64,000 nt of DNA, taken from the NCBI GenBank assembly GCA_938074045.1, contig CALJGI010000008.1, forward strand, positions 19,401 to 83,400. Direction: 5' to 3'. A program made the position numbers and the translations under genes. This DNA is from an uncultured Halieaceae bacterium (lineage in GTDB: Bacteria; Pseudomonadota; Gammaproteobacteria; Pseudomonadales; Halieaceae). Below, in pieces: positions 7,180-17,022 of this stretch (its first letter is position 1; every line of letters begins with the position of its first letter). Under the pieces are notes generated by a model. It made no database searches, had not been told where the DNA came from, and worked only from the letters and a program-made list of their open reading frames with translations.

Positions 7180-9519
7180 ATGAGTTCAAATAAGTTGAAT
7201 GTCGGTCAAACAGCCCTGGCGAAGGCCGTGGTTGCAGCGCTTTCTCTTACAGTAGCCGAGGCATCGCTGGCGCAGCTTGTATTGGAAGAAGTCGTGGTAA
7301 CCGCGCAAAAGCGCGAGGCCAGCGTACAGGATGTTTCCGCTACGGTTAACGTGGTTACGGGTGATGCACTGGAAGAGTATGCATCATTTTCATTTGCTGA
7401 TATTGCGGAGCAGACCGCTGGATTGACCCTGGTCAGCCCCAATGCGCGGAACAACAATATCGCCATGCGCGGTGTAGGTACTGACCCGGAGGCAGGCGCA
7501 GCCGGTGCGGTGGATGTGTTCTGGAATGATATGCAGGTACGCTCGGATATCGCTTTCAACGCTTTGTATGACCTGGAAAGACTTGAAGTTCTGCGGGGGC
7601 CTCAGGGCACCTTGCAAGGTAGTGCTGCACCGGGTGGTGCGATTAATATACTGACCCGTGGCGGGGATTTGTCTGAGGCCAGCGGTTCGATACAAGCGAC
7701 CGTTTCTGACAATGACGGTATCAACCTGCAGTTTGCCTACGGTGCTCCACTGATAGACGACGTGCTGGCGATTCGCGTTGCCGGCGTTTACGACACCAAT
7801 GATGCCAGTGGGGTGCGCAATCCGACGATAAGTCAGAAGGATCCGGAATCAGAAACTGATTCCTACCGGATTACCGTGGACTGGCAACCGGGTGACAATT
7901 TTAACACTCGTTTCGTTTATCAGACGCTCGACAAGAGAGCGGACGACACCAAGTCTATCGTGGGTAGCGACAACAATGGGGCCAAGCCAACCTTCGAAGC
8001 CAAAGATGAAGTCGGACTGGGACAGCGCGGTAACTTTGGTGATCTCGATTTTGACATTTACACGTTAACCGCCAACTGGGAAATGGCCAATCACGACTTC
8101 ACCGTAATGTATGGCCGACAGGAATCGGACAAGTTTTCCATGACGGAAAATGATCGTGCTGACTATGTTGTGGATCCGGCGGCTCTGACGCACCAGACGG
8201 CCAATACATTGACCGAGAGTGATAACCTGGAAATCCGTATAGCCTCACTGGGTAATGATGCATGGGATTACATGGTGGGTCTATACTGGCTGGATCAGGA
8301 AACCGCTACCGAGTTTGTTGCACACACTACGCTGCCCTCTGAAACGATTCCGTTTCCCTTCGGTGGTTTGAGTTTCAGTACCACAGGTGTCATTCCGGTT
8401 AACGGGGAAACCAAGGCTATTTTTACGCACAACAAATTCTACATTTCTGATGCACTGACAGTGGAACTTGGATTGCGTTACTCTGAATACGACAGTTTTC
8501 GCCGTGCAGACGTTTTCTTCGGGGACTACAATGTTCCTCCCGCCGCGCAGTTTTACGACCTGGTTGATCAGTTGTTGAACCTCAACAGGTTCCCGATCAG
8601 CGGTATCAGCGATAAGAATGAATCCAGCAATGATGACGCTGTGACAGGGTCGTTCACGTTGCGCTACGAATACTCCGATGACACCTCTGTGTATGCCTCA
8701 TTTAACCGCGGCTTCCGTCGCGGTGGCATCTCAATTATTCCCGATCCGGACGTTCAGTTTTTGCCCGCCGGCGAAGATACGCTTATCTATGATAGTGAAG
8801 AGAGCGATGCATTGGAGTTTGGTTTCAAGAGCCGGTTGTGGGATGGTCGCGCGCAGCTGAACGGCGCCCTCTACTATCAAGAGTTTGATGGCTACTTCGG
8901 TTTTACCCGTGGCGTGCAGGTATTGGATGCGAGTGGGTCGCCGGTTGATATCTCTGGCGGGATCGTCTTCAACGGAGATGCCACCATCTGGGGTATTGAA
9001 CTGGAAGGGCAGGCCCTACTGACAGAGCGACTTAAAGTTGGCGGTGCGCTCAGCTATAACAAGGGCGAGTGGGAGGATGCAATCTCTCCCTGTAATGTTC
9101 GGGAAGCAGGGGAAGCGCTAGGTATGTGCTCGGTTGACGGAGATGCCCTGGGTGGTGAGCCCGAATGGAATATTTCTGCTAATGCGGAGTACCACGTGCC
9201 ACTGGACAGCGGGGAATGGTATCTGCGTGCATTATGGAAGTTCAATGATGATCGTCTGAATACGGTAGCTTCCTCAGGTATCGGCGATGTGACCGGAGAG
9301 TTCCATTCATACAACAACGTCAATTTATACACCGGTTTGCGTGCCGCTGACCACAGCTGGGATGTTTTTGTGTGGGTGAAGAACTTGCTGGATGAAGACG
9401 AAGTTACTTTTCAGGACGGTTCAGATCAGTACGACCTGCAGTTGAGCGGGGGATCTTATACCACGACCAATATTCTCGCACCCCGCACCATGGGTGTGAC
9501 GGCGCGGTATAATTTTTGA
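7180..9519 (+). CDS. TonB-dependent outer-membrane receptor
   Basis: The 779-residue protein has an N-terminal signal peptide (about 1-32), a plug domain starting at LEEVVVTAQKREASVQDV, and a 22-strand barrel ending in the aromatic RYNF. The plug motif LRGPQGTLQGSAAPGGAIN is present, although the usual FGRNT run is replaced by QGSAA. Such receptors import scarce substrates across the outer membrane using TonB-ExbBD energy. The sequence class is the large TBDR group of sphingomonads and marine gammaproteobacteria, often tied to sterol, terpene or aromatic use rather than iron. GGAGG precedes the ATG by 7 bases. A strong terminator follows, so the sulfatase downstream needs its own promoter. 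Confidence 0.92.
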   Translation: MSSNKLNVGQTALAKAVVAALSLTVAEASLAQLVLEEVVVTAQKREASVQDVSATVNVVTGDALEEYASFSFADIAEQTAGLTLVSPNARNNNIAMRGVGTDPEAGAAGAVDVFWNDMQVRSDIAFNALYDLERLEVLRGPQGTLQGSAAPGGAINILTRGGDLSEASGSIQATVSDNDGINLQFAYGAPLIDDVLAIRVAGVYDTNDASGVRNPTISQKDPESETDSYRITVDWQPGDNFNTRFVYQTLDKRADDTKSIVGSDNNGAKPTFEAKDEVGLGQRGNFGDLDFDIYTLTANWEMANHDFTVMYGRQESDKFSMTENDRADYVVDPAALTHQTANTLTESDNLEIRIASLGNDAWDYMVGLYWLDQETATEFVAHTTLPSETIPFPFGGLSFSTTGVIPVNGETKAIFTHNKFYISDALTVELGLRYSEYDSFRRADVFFGDYNVPPAAQFYDLVDQLLNLNRFPISGISDKNESSNDDAVTGSFTLRYEYSDDTSVYASFNRGFRRGGISIIPDPDVQFLPAGEDTLIYDSEESDALEFGFKSRLWDGRAQLNGALYYQEFDGYFGFTRGVQVLDASGSPVDISGGIVFNGDATIWGIELEGQALLTERLKVGGALSYNKGEWEDAISPCNVREAGEALGMCSVDGDALGGEPEWNISANAEYHVPLDSGEWYLRALWKFNDDRLNTVASSGIGDVTGEFHSYNNVNLYTGLRAADHSWDVFVWVKNLLDEDEVTFQDGSDQYDLQLSGGSYTTTNILAPRTMGVTARYNF

Positions 9520-9542
9520 TCAACTGCTTATGTAGTATCATA

Positions 9543-9570
9543 ACGGCAGCCAATGGCTGCCGTTTTTTTT
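9543..9570 (+). terminator. Rho-independent terminator after the TonB receptor
   Basis: A perfect 9-bp stem, ACGGCAGCC at 9543-9551 and GGCTGCCGT at 9555-9563, encloses the loop AAT and runs into eight T residues (9563-9570). It lies 23 bases after the receptor stop codon. Confidence 0.93.
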
Positions 9571-9656
9571 ACGCATAAGATAAATGCTCCATAGGGAGGT
9601 CTGCTAGACTCGCGACCACTGGTACTGGTATCTACATTATGATGACGGGAATGATT

Positions 9657-11201
9657 ATGAAATCAGGGCAACCACAGAAGCTGATACGCCGATCACTGAC
9701 ACTACTTTCTAGTGCGTTGTTTATTGCGATAACCTCCAATGTGGTCGCGGCGGATAAGCCGAATATACTGGTTATATGGGGTGACGATATCGGTATATGG
9801 AATATCAATCATATGAGCCGCGGCATGATGGGATACCCAACTCCCAACATTGACCGCATCGCCAAGGAGGGATTGCTGTTCACTGACTATTACGGTGAAC
9901 AGAGTTGTACAGCGGGGCGGTCGGCCTTTATTACCGGACAGCACCCAATACGCACGGGCTTAACCAAGGTGGGTACACCGGGTGCTCCCATTGGGTTACA
10001 ACCGGAAGACCCCACACTTGCTGAACTGTTGAAGCCCCTGGGATACACCACTGGTCAGTTTGGCAAGAATCATCTCGGCGACAAGGATGAGTTTCTCCCC
10101 ACCAACCACGGTTTCGATGAATTTTTCGGCAACCTTTATCACCTCAATGCCGAGGAAGCCCCGGAAGATCCGGACTGGCCTAAGAATCCCTTGTTCAGCA
10201 ACGTGTTTGCACCGCGTGGTGTAATACACAGCTATGCCGATGGGCGGATCGAAGACAGTGGCCCATTGACGGTCAAGCGCATGGAGACCGTGGATGAAGA
10301 ATTCCTGGCCGCCAGCCTCAAATTTATCGACCGTGCGCATAAGGCCGGCAAGCCCTTCTTTGTCTGGTTCAATTCGACACGTATGCATTATCACACCTAC
10401 GTGAAGGAAGAGAATCTTGGTATTTCAGGACAGGGTTTTTACAACGATGGCATGATGGAGCACGATGGGCACGTCGGAGAATTACTCGATAAGCTGGATG
10501 AGCTGGACATTGCTGACAATACTATTGTGTTGTACTCCACCGACAACGGACCCCACTACAATATGTGGCCTGACGGCGGCATATCACCCTTCAGGGGCGA
10601 GAAGAACACTAACTGGGAAGGTGGTTTTCGCGTACCGTCCTTTGCGCGCTGGCCGGGGGAAATTCCCGCAGGTTCGGTGAGTAACGCTATTACGTCTCAT
10701 CTCGATTGGGTGCCCACGTTAATGGCAGCAGTAGGTGATACAGATATCAAAAAGAAACTGCTCGCGGGTCATACCGCCGGTAACAAGAGCTTCAAGGTAC
10801 ATCTGGATGGCTATAACTTTCTCCCGCACCTTAAAGATCCAGGCAGTGCAGGCCCGCGGAGGGAGTTTATTTACTACTCGGATGATGGGCTGATGATTTC
10901 TGCCCGTGCCGGCGACTGGAAAGCCGTGTTTGCTGAGCAAAGGGCCAAGCGGTTTGATGTATGGCGGGATCCCTTTACTCCGTTACGAATTCCTAAATTG
11001 TTTCACCTGCGCCGCGATCCCTTCGAGCGGGCTGATACAGATTCCAATGCCTATAACGAGTGGTGGACCCGCAAGGGCCCGGCAGGTTTGGGGCTGGTTA
11101 TGATTGCAGTGGCCCAGTTTCAGGCATCACTCGATGCGTTTCCGCCGCGTCAGTCGCCCGGAAGTATTTACAATCACGAGCATGCTGGCGGCGGGGAATA
11201 G
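9657..11201 (+). CDS. Exported sulfatase (arylsulfatase family S1)
   Basis: The 514-residue protein has a signal peptide ending near VVAA and the sulfatase fold. DKPNILVIWGDDIG supplies metal-binding aspartates, and SCTAGRSAFITGQ carries Cys84 in the C-x-A-x-R context needed for conversion to formylglycine. GKNHLGD and LYSTDNGP provide further active-site residues. It should hydrolyse a sulfate ester in the periplasm. Being just downstream of a TonB receptor suggests that the imported substrate is sulfated, but a terminator separates them. No formylglycine-generating enzyme is present in the window. The ATG at 9657 has GGGA six bases upstream; an in-frame ATG at 9639 lacks such a site but is possible. 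Confidence 0.88.
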   Translation: MKSGQPQKLIRRSLTLLSSALFIAITSNVVAADKPNILVIWGDDIGIWNINHMSRGMMGYPTPNIDRIAKEGLLFTDYYGEQSCTAGRSAFITGQHPIRTGLTKVGTPGAPIGLQPEDPTLAELLKPLGYTTGQFGKNHLGDKDEFLPTNHGFDEFFGNLYHLNAEEAPEDPDWPKNPLFSNVFAPRGVIHSYADGRIEDSGPLTVKRMETVDEEFLAASLKFIDRAHKAGKPFFVWFNSTRMHYHTYVKEENLGISGQGFYNDGMMEHDGHVGELLDKLDELDIADNTIVLYSTDNGPHYNMWPDGGISPFRGEKNTNWEGGFRVPSFARWPGEIPAGSVSNAITSHLDWVPTLMAAVGDTDIKKKLLAGHTAGNKSFKVHLDGYNFLPHLKDPGSAGPRREFIYYSDDGLMISARAGDWKAVFAEQRAKRFDVWRDPFTPLRIPKLFHLRRDPFERADTDSNAYNEWWTRKGPAGLGLVMIAVAQFQASLDAFPPRQSPGSIYNHEHAGGGE

Positions 11202-13712
11202 CTACTCGTAGCGCAGCGCTTCAATCGGGTTGGCACGGGCCACTTTGATGGCCCGGCTGGCCACGGTTATCCAGGCAATAAGTAGCGATAAGGTTCCTGC
11301 GATCACGCATTGCATCAGAATTTCGCTGCTCCCTATCCGGTATTCAAAACTTTCAAGCCAGCCACTTACCAGATACCACGCCGTTGGCCATGCAATCAGA
11401 TTGGCCACCAGTACCGGGCGAGAAAATTGCCATACCAGCAGACGTACGATGTCTTCTACCCTGGCACCCAACACTTTTCGGATACCGATCTCCCGTGTGC
11501 GCTGTTCGGCGGTAAAGGATGCAAGCCCGTAGAGCCCGAGGCAGGCAATGATGACGGCCAACAGGGAAAAGGCGGCGAACAGTTCGGCCTGCTGTTCCTC
11601 TTCCTGATACTGTGCATTGACCATGTCTGCCACAAACTCATGGCTGATGGGCGTTAGTGGAAATATTGCTTTCCAGGTTGTCTCTATCTGATCGAGAAGT
11701 CCTGGTAGATCAGTGGTGTTGTAGGTAATGGTGGCTTCCCGCAGAGTGGCGGGATGATTAAAGAATACGCTGGCTCGAATGCCAAACTTCAATGAGCGGA
11801 AATACACATCCTCGGCAACACCAATGATGGTGAGGTGCTGCAGGCCAGCTCTGAATACATCCGCACGCAGTACTTTACCAACGGCCTGCTGGGAAGAGGA
11901 AAACCCCAACTGCCGTGCCGCTGATTCATTTATCACTATATTCGCCCGGCCCGCGGTCTCGCTACCCTCTGCCACGGGTATAACCTCATCGCTGCCGTAG
12001 GCTTTATCAAAACCGCGCCCTGCGACGATGTTGATCTTGTAGCTCTCGAAGAAACCGTAACCGGCGTTGTAATAATTGAGGATGATGTCGTCGTTGGCGG
12101 CGCCGTCGTCTTGTATATCCAGGAGTCGGAAGCCGGTGTTGTTTTCATTGTCCTGACTCGGCACCTCTGATGAAAGCACGACGCTTTCCACGCCAGGAAT
12201 TCGTATCAGCTGATCTACGATAACCTGTTTTTTGTTACTCACCTCGCTGGAGGAGAGTCCGTGCAGAACCAACTTGTTCGATACGTCATATCCAACATCC
12301 ATGCTGCGCGCGTAGAGTGTCTGGCTGTATATGACCGCTGTACAAATGCCTAGTCCAATCGAGATGGCGAACTGAAAGACTACCAGAGCGGCCCTGATAC
12401 GCTGGGATCCGGATTCATCACCGGATTGATTGGATTTTAGTATCCGTGCAGGTAAAAACCTGGACAGATAAACTGCGGGATAGCTACCTGACAACAAACC
12501 CACACCGATGGCTACACAAACGAGAAGCGCCAACAGGGGTAGCTCTGATGCAAGTGAAAAAACCAGCTCCCGGTCGATTGCTTCGTTGTATAGCGGCAGT
12601 GTCATTTCAACCACGACCAGGGCGAGTAGCAAAGCGAAAAAGGTGATCGTTACGGCTTCTCCAAGAAATTGCAGCGCTACCTGTCGGCGACTGGCCCCCA
12701 GGACTTTGCGCAATGCGACTTCGCGGGCTCGCTGGGAAGCGCGTGCCGTAGACAGATTCATAAAGTTGATGGATGCGACGATCAGAATCAGCAGAGCAAC
12801 GCCGCTGAAGGCGTAAACCATGCGCAAATCTCCCAGCGCTTTGAAATCTCCCATATTGCCAGCATCCCGCCGGGCATTGAGGTAGAGATCAGTCACCGCC
12901 ATCACGTTCGGCTGTATCTGTTCGGTAGGATTGCCCTCAACCATATCCATTTGGGTGAATGGGCTTTCATGATCAGTCCAGTACCAGACGCGTTCCTTGA
13001 AATCCGCCGCGCTGAATCCTTGTTTGAGCTTGAAGTAGGTATATGTATTGACGCTGGTCCAGGTGTTCAACAGGTTGGGCGCGAAATCAAACATCGATGG
13101 TTGCATCACCACCAGAAAATCAATATCCAGATGCGAGGTCGCAGGCAGGTTTTCGAGCACGCCTGTAATCTTCACTTCCAGTTGCTGTCCGTCCATGCAA
13201 CAGACAGTGAGCAGTTCGCCCACGACATCGGTGCGACCGAAATACTTGACAGCGATTTCTTCGCTGACCAACAAATCCAGGGGATTATTAAATGAGGATT
13301 CGCTGGAGCCGTGTGCAAAGGGCAGATCAAACACTTCAAAGAAACTTTGATCAGCAAAGACGAAGGTCTCGTTGAACACCTTGTCACCGACAATCACGGT
13401 GGGGCCAATCTGCAGCAGTCTGACTCCCGCTGCTACCTGTTCACTGGCGTAATCGCGCAATGCTTCCATCATTCTCCCCGCCGCGCGAACCGTTCGAAAG
13501 GGTGGATTGTCGCTAGAAATATAGGCTGAGTGTAGGCGCACAATGCGGTCTGCGTCGACCAGTTGCTTGTCGTGGGATAATTCTCCCCTTACAAACAGCA
13601 GGATGAGGATGCAACTCGTCAAACCCACAGCTAGCCCAAATATATTGATAAAGGAAAACAATGGGTTGCTGGCCATATGGCGCCAGGCGGTGAGTACGTA
13701 GTTTTTAAACAT
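11202..13712 (-). CDS. FtsX/MacB-type ABC transporter permease (second of a pair)
   Basis: The 836-residue protein is a double-unit permease. It has an N-terminal transmembrane helix (about 20-42), a large periplasmic MacB_PCD domain, an FtsX core of three helices near 290-400, a second periplasmic domain, and a second FtsX core at the C-terminus. Motifs typical of the class are NIFGLAVGL, REVALRKVLGASR and TREIGIRKVLGA. It is a paralogue of the permease directly upstream, sharing the start NY and the end NPIxALRYE. Such permeases usually move substrates mechanically out of the envelope rather than pumping through a channel. It belongs to the adaptor-ATPase-permease-permease operon. Confidence 0.87.
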   Translation of the reverse strand: MFKNYVLTAWRHMASNPLFSFINIFGLAVGLTSCILILLFVRGELSHDKQLVDADRIVRLHSAYISSDNPPFRTVRAAGRMMEALRDYASEQVAAGVRLLQIGPTVIVGDKVFNETFVFADQSFFEVFDLPFAHGSSESSFNNPLDLLVSEEIAVKYFGRTDVVGELLTVCCMDGQQLEVKITGVLENLPATSHLDIDFLVVMQPSMFDFAPNLLNTWTSVNTYTYFKLKQGFSAADFKERVWYWTDHESPFTQMDMVEGNPTEQIQPNVMAVTDLYLNARRDAGNMGDFKALGDLRMVYAFSGVALLILIVASINFMNLSTARASQRAREVALRKVLGASRRQVALQFLGEAVTITFFALLLALVVVEMTLPLYNEAIDRELVFSLASELPLLALLVCVAIGVGLLSGSYPAVYLSRFLPARILKSNQSGDESGSQRIRAALVVFQFAISIGLGICTAVIYSQTLYARSMDVGYDVSNKLVLHGLSSSEVSNKKQVIVDQLIRIPGVESVVLSSEVPSQDNENNTGFRLLDIQDDGAANDDIILNYYNAGYGFFESYKINIVAGRGFDKAYGSDEVIPVAEGSETAGRANIVINESAARQLGFSSSQQAVGKVLRADVFRAGLQHLTIIGVAEDVYFRSLKFGIRASVFFNHPATLREATITYNTTDLPGLLDQIETTWKAIFPLTPISHEFVADMVNAQYQEEEQQAELFAAFSLLAVIIACLGLYGLASFTAEQRTREIGIRKVLGARVEDIVRLLVWQFSRPVLVANLIAWPTAWYLVSGWLESFEYRIGSSEILMQCVIAGTLSLLIAWITVASRAIKVARANPIEALRYE

Positions 13713-13777
13713 GATCGAGTGTGCTCCGCATTGCAGTTGGTTTTGAGTGCGACTGGTTCAAAGAATTACTGTCAGGA

Positions 13778-16276
13778 TTATTCGTAGCGCAAAGCCTGTA
13801 TAGGGTTGCTGCGGGCAACCCGTGCAGCGTTGCCTCCCACAGTGAGCCAGGAAATTAGCAGCGCTATAAAGCCGGCCAGTAGACACATCGGTAGCAGTAG
13901 CCAGGTATCGAGACGATAGGGGAAGTTCTCCAACCAGGTCACCATGCCCCATATGGCTATCGGCCAGGCCAGTAAGTTGGCCAGCAGAACGGGTTTTGAG
14001 AACTGCCAGAGCAGGAGGCCGACGATGGCGCTTACACTTGCTCCGAGTACCTTTCGTATACCGATTTCCTTCGTTCGTCGTTCGGCAGTAAAACTGGCCA
14101 GACCATATAGGCCCAGACAGGCAACAACGATTGCCAGGAGGGAGAACATGCCGAGCATGCTGGCGGTGTTGGTCTCCTGGGCGAACTCTTCCGCTGCAAT
14201 GTCGTCGGCGAAGTCATAGGTAAGAGGTACATCGGGAATAATGCTGTTCCACAAAGCCTCAATCTGCTGAGAGATTTTGACGGGATCGCCCTCATACCTA
14301 ATCAGCATTTCCCTCGCAGGGCTCCTGTTTGTGAAATATATTTCTGGTCGCTTGACTGATTTCAGCGATTGGAAGTGAATATCGGGAACCACTCCAACAA
14401 TAGTGAATAGGCCTTTGACCGGGTTGGCAGGGCTCCCGCCTATGGTTAACTCAATTTGACGACCCAGGGCTTGTTCGGGTGTGCCAAACCCGAGTCGTGC
14501 CAGCGCACCTTTATTAAGCAGCATATTGCCGGTACCGGTCTCACCCTCCACCAGGTCATCGGCGACTGGATAGGCGTCTAATGCGTAGTCTCTGGAATAG
14601 TTGCGTCCTGCTAGTAGTGGTATCTGCAGCGTCTCGAGGAAATAGTAATCAATTGATACCGTACCAATAATAATAGACCCTGCTTCCGGGTTGCCGGGAA
14701 TACTGACGGACTGATTGCTTTCATCGCTAGAGAATGGCGCTTCTGAAGACAGCGTAGCGTGTGTGACTCCAGGAAGCGTTAGAATTTTCTGACGAATTGC
14801 CTCCTGCCGGCTGGCAGCGCCAGGCCTGTCCATACCATGCAGGCTCAAGAGTTGGTCCTTATTGAAACCAGGATCCATATTAGTTGCATAGAGCATCTGC
14901 CCATAGACCGTGGCGGTGGCGACGATAAGAGAGATGGACACAGTGAATTGAAAAACGACGAGAATATTTCGGAGCAATGCTGAGCCGCTTGACTCTGCTG
15001 TTTTGTTGGCTTTTAGCACCCAGGCCGGGCGGAATCCGGACAGAACCAGCGCCGGATAAACCCCACCCAGCAGACCCACCGTCCCCACTAGGATGGCCAG
15101 TATCCCAAGTGTAATGCCGTCGCTGTAGGACAGATCCAGCTGTCGATTCAAGAAATCGGAGTAAACCGGCAACGCCAGCTCCACCAGAACCAGCCCAAGC
15201 AGAAGCCCAATAAGTGCCAGTAAAATAGATTCTCCCAAAAACTGGAGTACCAGCTGATCCCGGCGGGCGCCCATGACCTTGCGCAACGCTACCTCTCTGG
15301 CTCGCTGGGTGGATTTGGAGGTAGAAAGATTCATGAAGTTGATGCAGGCAATCAGTAGGATCATAGCAGCAATGGCAGCGAATATAGTGACTGTCATCTT
15401 GTTACCGGTCGGCTTCATCTCACCTAATCCCACCGGATTCAACTGGATCTCGGTGATGGGCATGGTGCTGTAGAACACAAAATCCGAGGCGTTCTCCTCC
15501 TTGTCGGAAATGGCGCCGGCAGGGATGGAGATGTTTGCATTGGCGAAGGCCTCTAACCGGCTGTCGATAGTGTTTATATCGCTGTTGTCGCGTAGCTGGA
15601 AATAGACGGTATTGTTCACCGTGAACCACTGGTTGAACATGTGGGGGCGACTGCTCCAGTCCCCTTCATCAATCATGGTCAGGGCCTGGAAGTCGAGTAC
15701 GGTATTGTGGGGCAGATCTGCAAAAACTGCGCCGATACGGTAGTCACGTTGTATTTCATACAGGTTGAAAGTGACTACTTCGCCAACTGCCTTAACCGTA
15801 CCGAAGTGTTTCATGGCGAAGCTTCGATTGATCGCAAGGCTGGAGTTATCCTGCAATGCTTGCTGCATGTCTCCATCGAGAACATCAAAATCAAACATTG
15901 ACGCTGTGTCCGGATCAGTAAAATGAATGCTCTCATTAAAGCTCTTGTTGTCGTAGCTGATGACGGCAGAAAAGTTGGTAAAGCGGGTGGCGGCGGCGAC
16001 GTCCTGTGGAAAGTAGTTCAATAATGCTTCTCTGGCCGGACCTTGCGCTATTACAGTTACAAAGGGTTCCCGCCCCGGGATTGCAAAGGTGGTGTGCAGC
16101 CTGTGCAGTTGCGACGCGTTGCTCCAATGCTGATCGTATGACAGCTCGTCTCTGACAAATAGCGAAATCAGGATGCACGCCGCCAGACCCACGGCGAGTC
16201 CGGTAATATTGATGACGCTGTAGAGTCTGTTTTTAAAGAGATTGCGTACTGCCACACGAAAATAGTTTTGAAACAT
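13778..16276 (-). CDS. FtsX/MacB-type ABC transporter permease (first of a pair)
   Basis: This 832-residue permease has the same arrangement as its downstream paralogue: NITGLAVGLAACILISLFV as first helix, a MacB_PCD periplasmic domain, an FtsX core with REVALRKVMGAR, a second periplasmic domain and a final FtsX core with TKEIGIRKVLGAS. GAGGAA lies upstream of its ATG. It is 23 bases downstream of the ATPase gene and 65 bases before the second permease. The two permeases probably act as a heterodimer with one shared ATPase, which is inference from gene dosage. The transported substrate is unknown. Confidence 0.87.
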   Translation of the reverse strand: MFQNYFRVAVRNLFKNRLYSVINITGLAVGLAACILISLFVRDELSYDQHWSNASQLHRLHTTFAIPGREPFVTVIAQGPAREALLNYFPQDVAAATRFTNFSAVISYDNKSFNESIHFTDPDTASMFDFDVLDGDMQQALQDNSSLAINRSFAMKHFGTVKAVGEVVTFNLYEIQRDYRIGAVFADLPHNTVLDFQALTMIDEGDWSSRPHMFNQWFTVNNTVYFQLRDNSDINTIDSRLEAFANANISIPAGAISDKEENASDFVFYSTMPITEIQLNPVGLGEMKPTGNKMTVTIFAAIAAMILLIACINFMNLSTSKSTQRAREVALRKVMGARRDQLVLQFLGESILLALIGLLLGLVLVELALPVYSDFLNRQLDLSYSDGITLGILAILVGTVGLLGGVYPALVLSGFRPAWVLKANKTAESSGSALLRNILVVFQFTVSISLIVATATVYGQMLYATNMDPGFNKDQLLSLHGMDRPGAASRQEAIRQKILTLPGVTHATLSSEAPFSSDESNQSVSIPGNPEAGSIIIGTVSIDYYFLETLQIPLLAGRNYSRDYALDAYPVADDLVEGETGTGNMLLNKGALARLGFGTPEQALGRQIELTIGGSPANPVKGLFTIVGVVPDIHFQSLKSVKRPEIYFTNRSPAREMLIRYEGDPVKISQQIEALWNSIIPDVPLTYDFADDIAAEEFAQETNTASMLGMFSLLAIVVACLGLYGLASFTAERRTKEIGIRKVLGASVSAIVGLLLWQFSKPVLLANLLAWPIAIWGMVTWLENFPYRLDTWLLLPMCLLAGFIALLISWLTVGGNAARVARSNPIQALRYE

Positions 16277-16299
16277 TATGGATTCCTCGCCGTCGTCAC

Positions 16300-16983
16300 C
16301 TAGCCGACTGCCCGCAGATTTTCGGTGAGCACATGCCCGTCCAGCAGATTGATGATTCGGCGCGCGTAGTCAGAATGAGAGGGGCTGTGGGTCACCATGA
16401 CTATGGTGGTGCCTTCTTCGTTAAGTTGTTGCAGCATGGACATAACTTCCTGCCCGTGCGCACTGTCCAGGTTGCCCGTGGGCTCATCGGCAAGGATCAG
16501 TGACTGCTTACCTACAACGGCCCGTGCCACGGCCACGCGTTGCTGCTGTCCGCCAGATAGCTGACTCGGCATATGCTTCGCCCGATGTGCTATGCCAACC
16601 TTATCCATGACCGCAGCCACTCGCGCGTTGCGCTCCTTCACTGGAATGTCATGGTAGAGCAGTGCCAGTTCAATGTTCTCTTCGACACTCAGCTCGTCTA
16701 TCAGATTGAACGACTGAAAGATAAAGCCGATGCTTCTTTTGCGTATGTCGCCCAGACGACTCTCGGAATACTGCCCGACGCTTTCATCGCGAAATATGTA
16801 TTCGCCTGAACTGGGGGAGTCCAGCATGCCTATTACATTGAGCAGGGTGGATTTTCCACAGCCCGATGGGCCCATGATGGCGACGAATTCTCCGGCTTCA
16901 ATCTCGATATTGACGTTGTTCAGCGCCACGGTTTCGACTTCATCTGTGCGATAGACCTTGGATAGGTTATGTAGTTTAAGCAT
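16300..16983 (-). CDS. ABC transporter ATP-binding protein (LolD/MacB type)
   Basis: The 227-residue ATPase contains Walker A GPSGCGKS (38-45), the Q-loop near residue 90, signature LSGGQ (142-146), Walker B LILADEP (162-168) and the switch His in VTHSPSH. The length and the [11 protein letters not shown] segment place it with LolD, MacB and FtsE-type ATPases that serve FtsX-like permeases. GAGGAAA precedes the ATG. It lies between the adaptor gene and the two permease genes and is presumably the only energy source for them. Confidence 0.92.
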   Translation of the reverse strand: MLKLHNLSKVYRTDEVETVALNNVNIEIEAGEFVAIMGPSGCGKSTLLNVIGMLDSPSSGEYIFRDESVGQYSESRLGDIRKRSIGFIFQSFNLIDELSVEENIELALLYHDIPVKERNARVAAVMDKVGIAHRAKHMPSQLSGGQQQRVAVARAVVGKQSLILADEPTGNLDSAHGQEVMSMLQQLNEEGTTIVMVTHSPSHSDYARRIINLLDGHVLTENLRAVG

Positions 16984-17022
16984 GGTTTTTTCCTCGTTTT
17001 CTGTGCTTCCACAGTATGTGTG

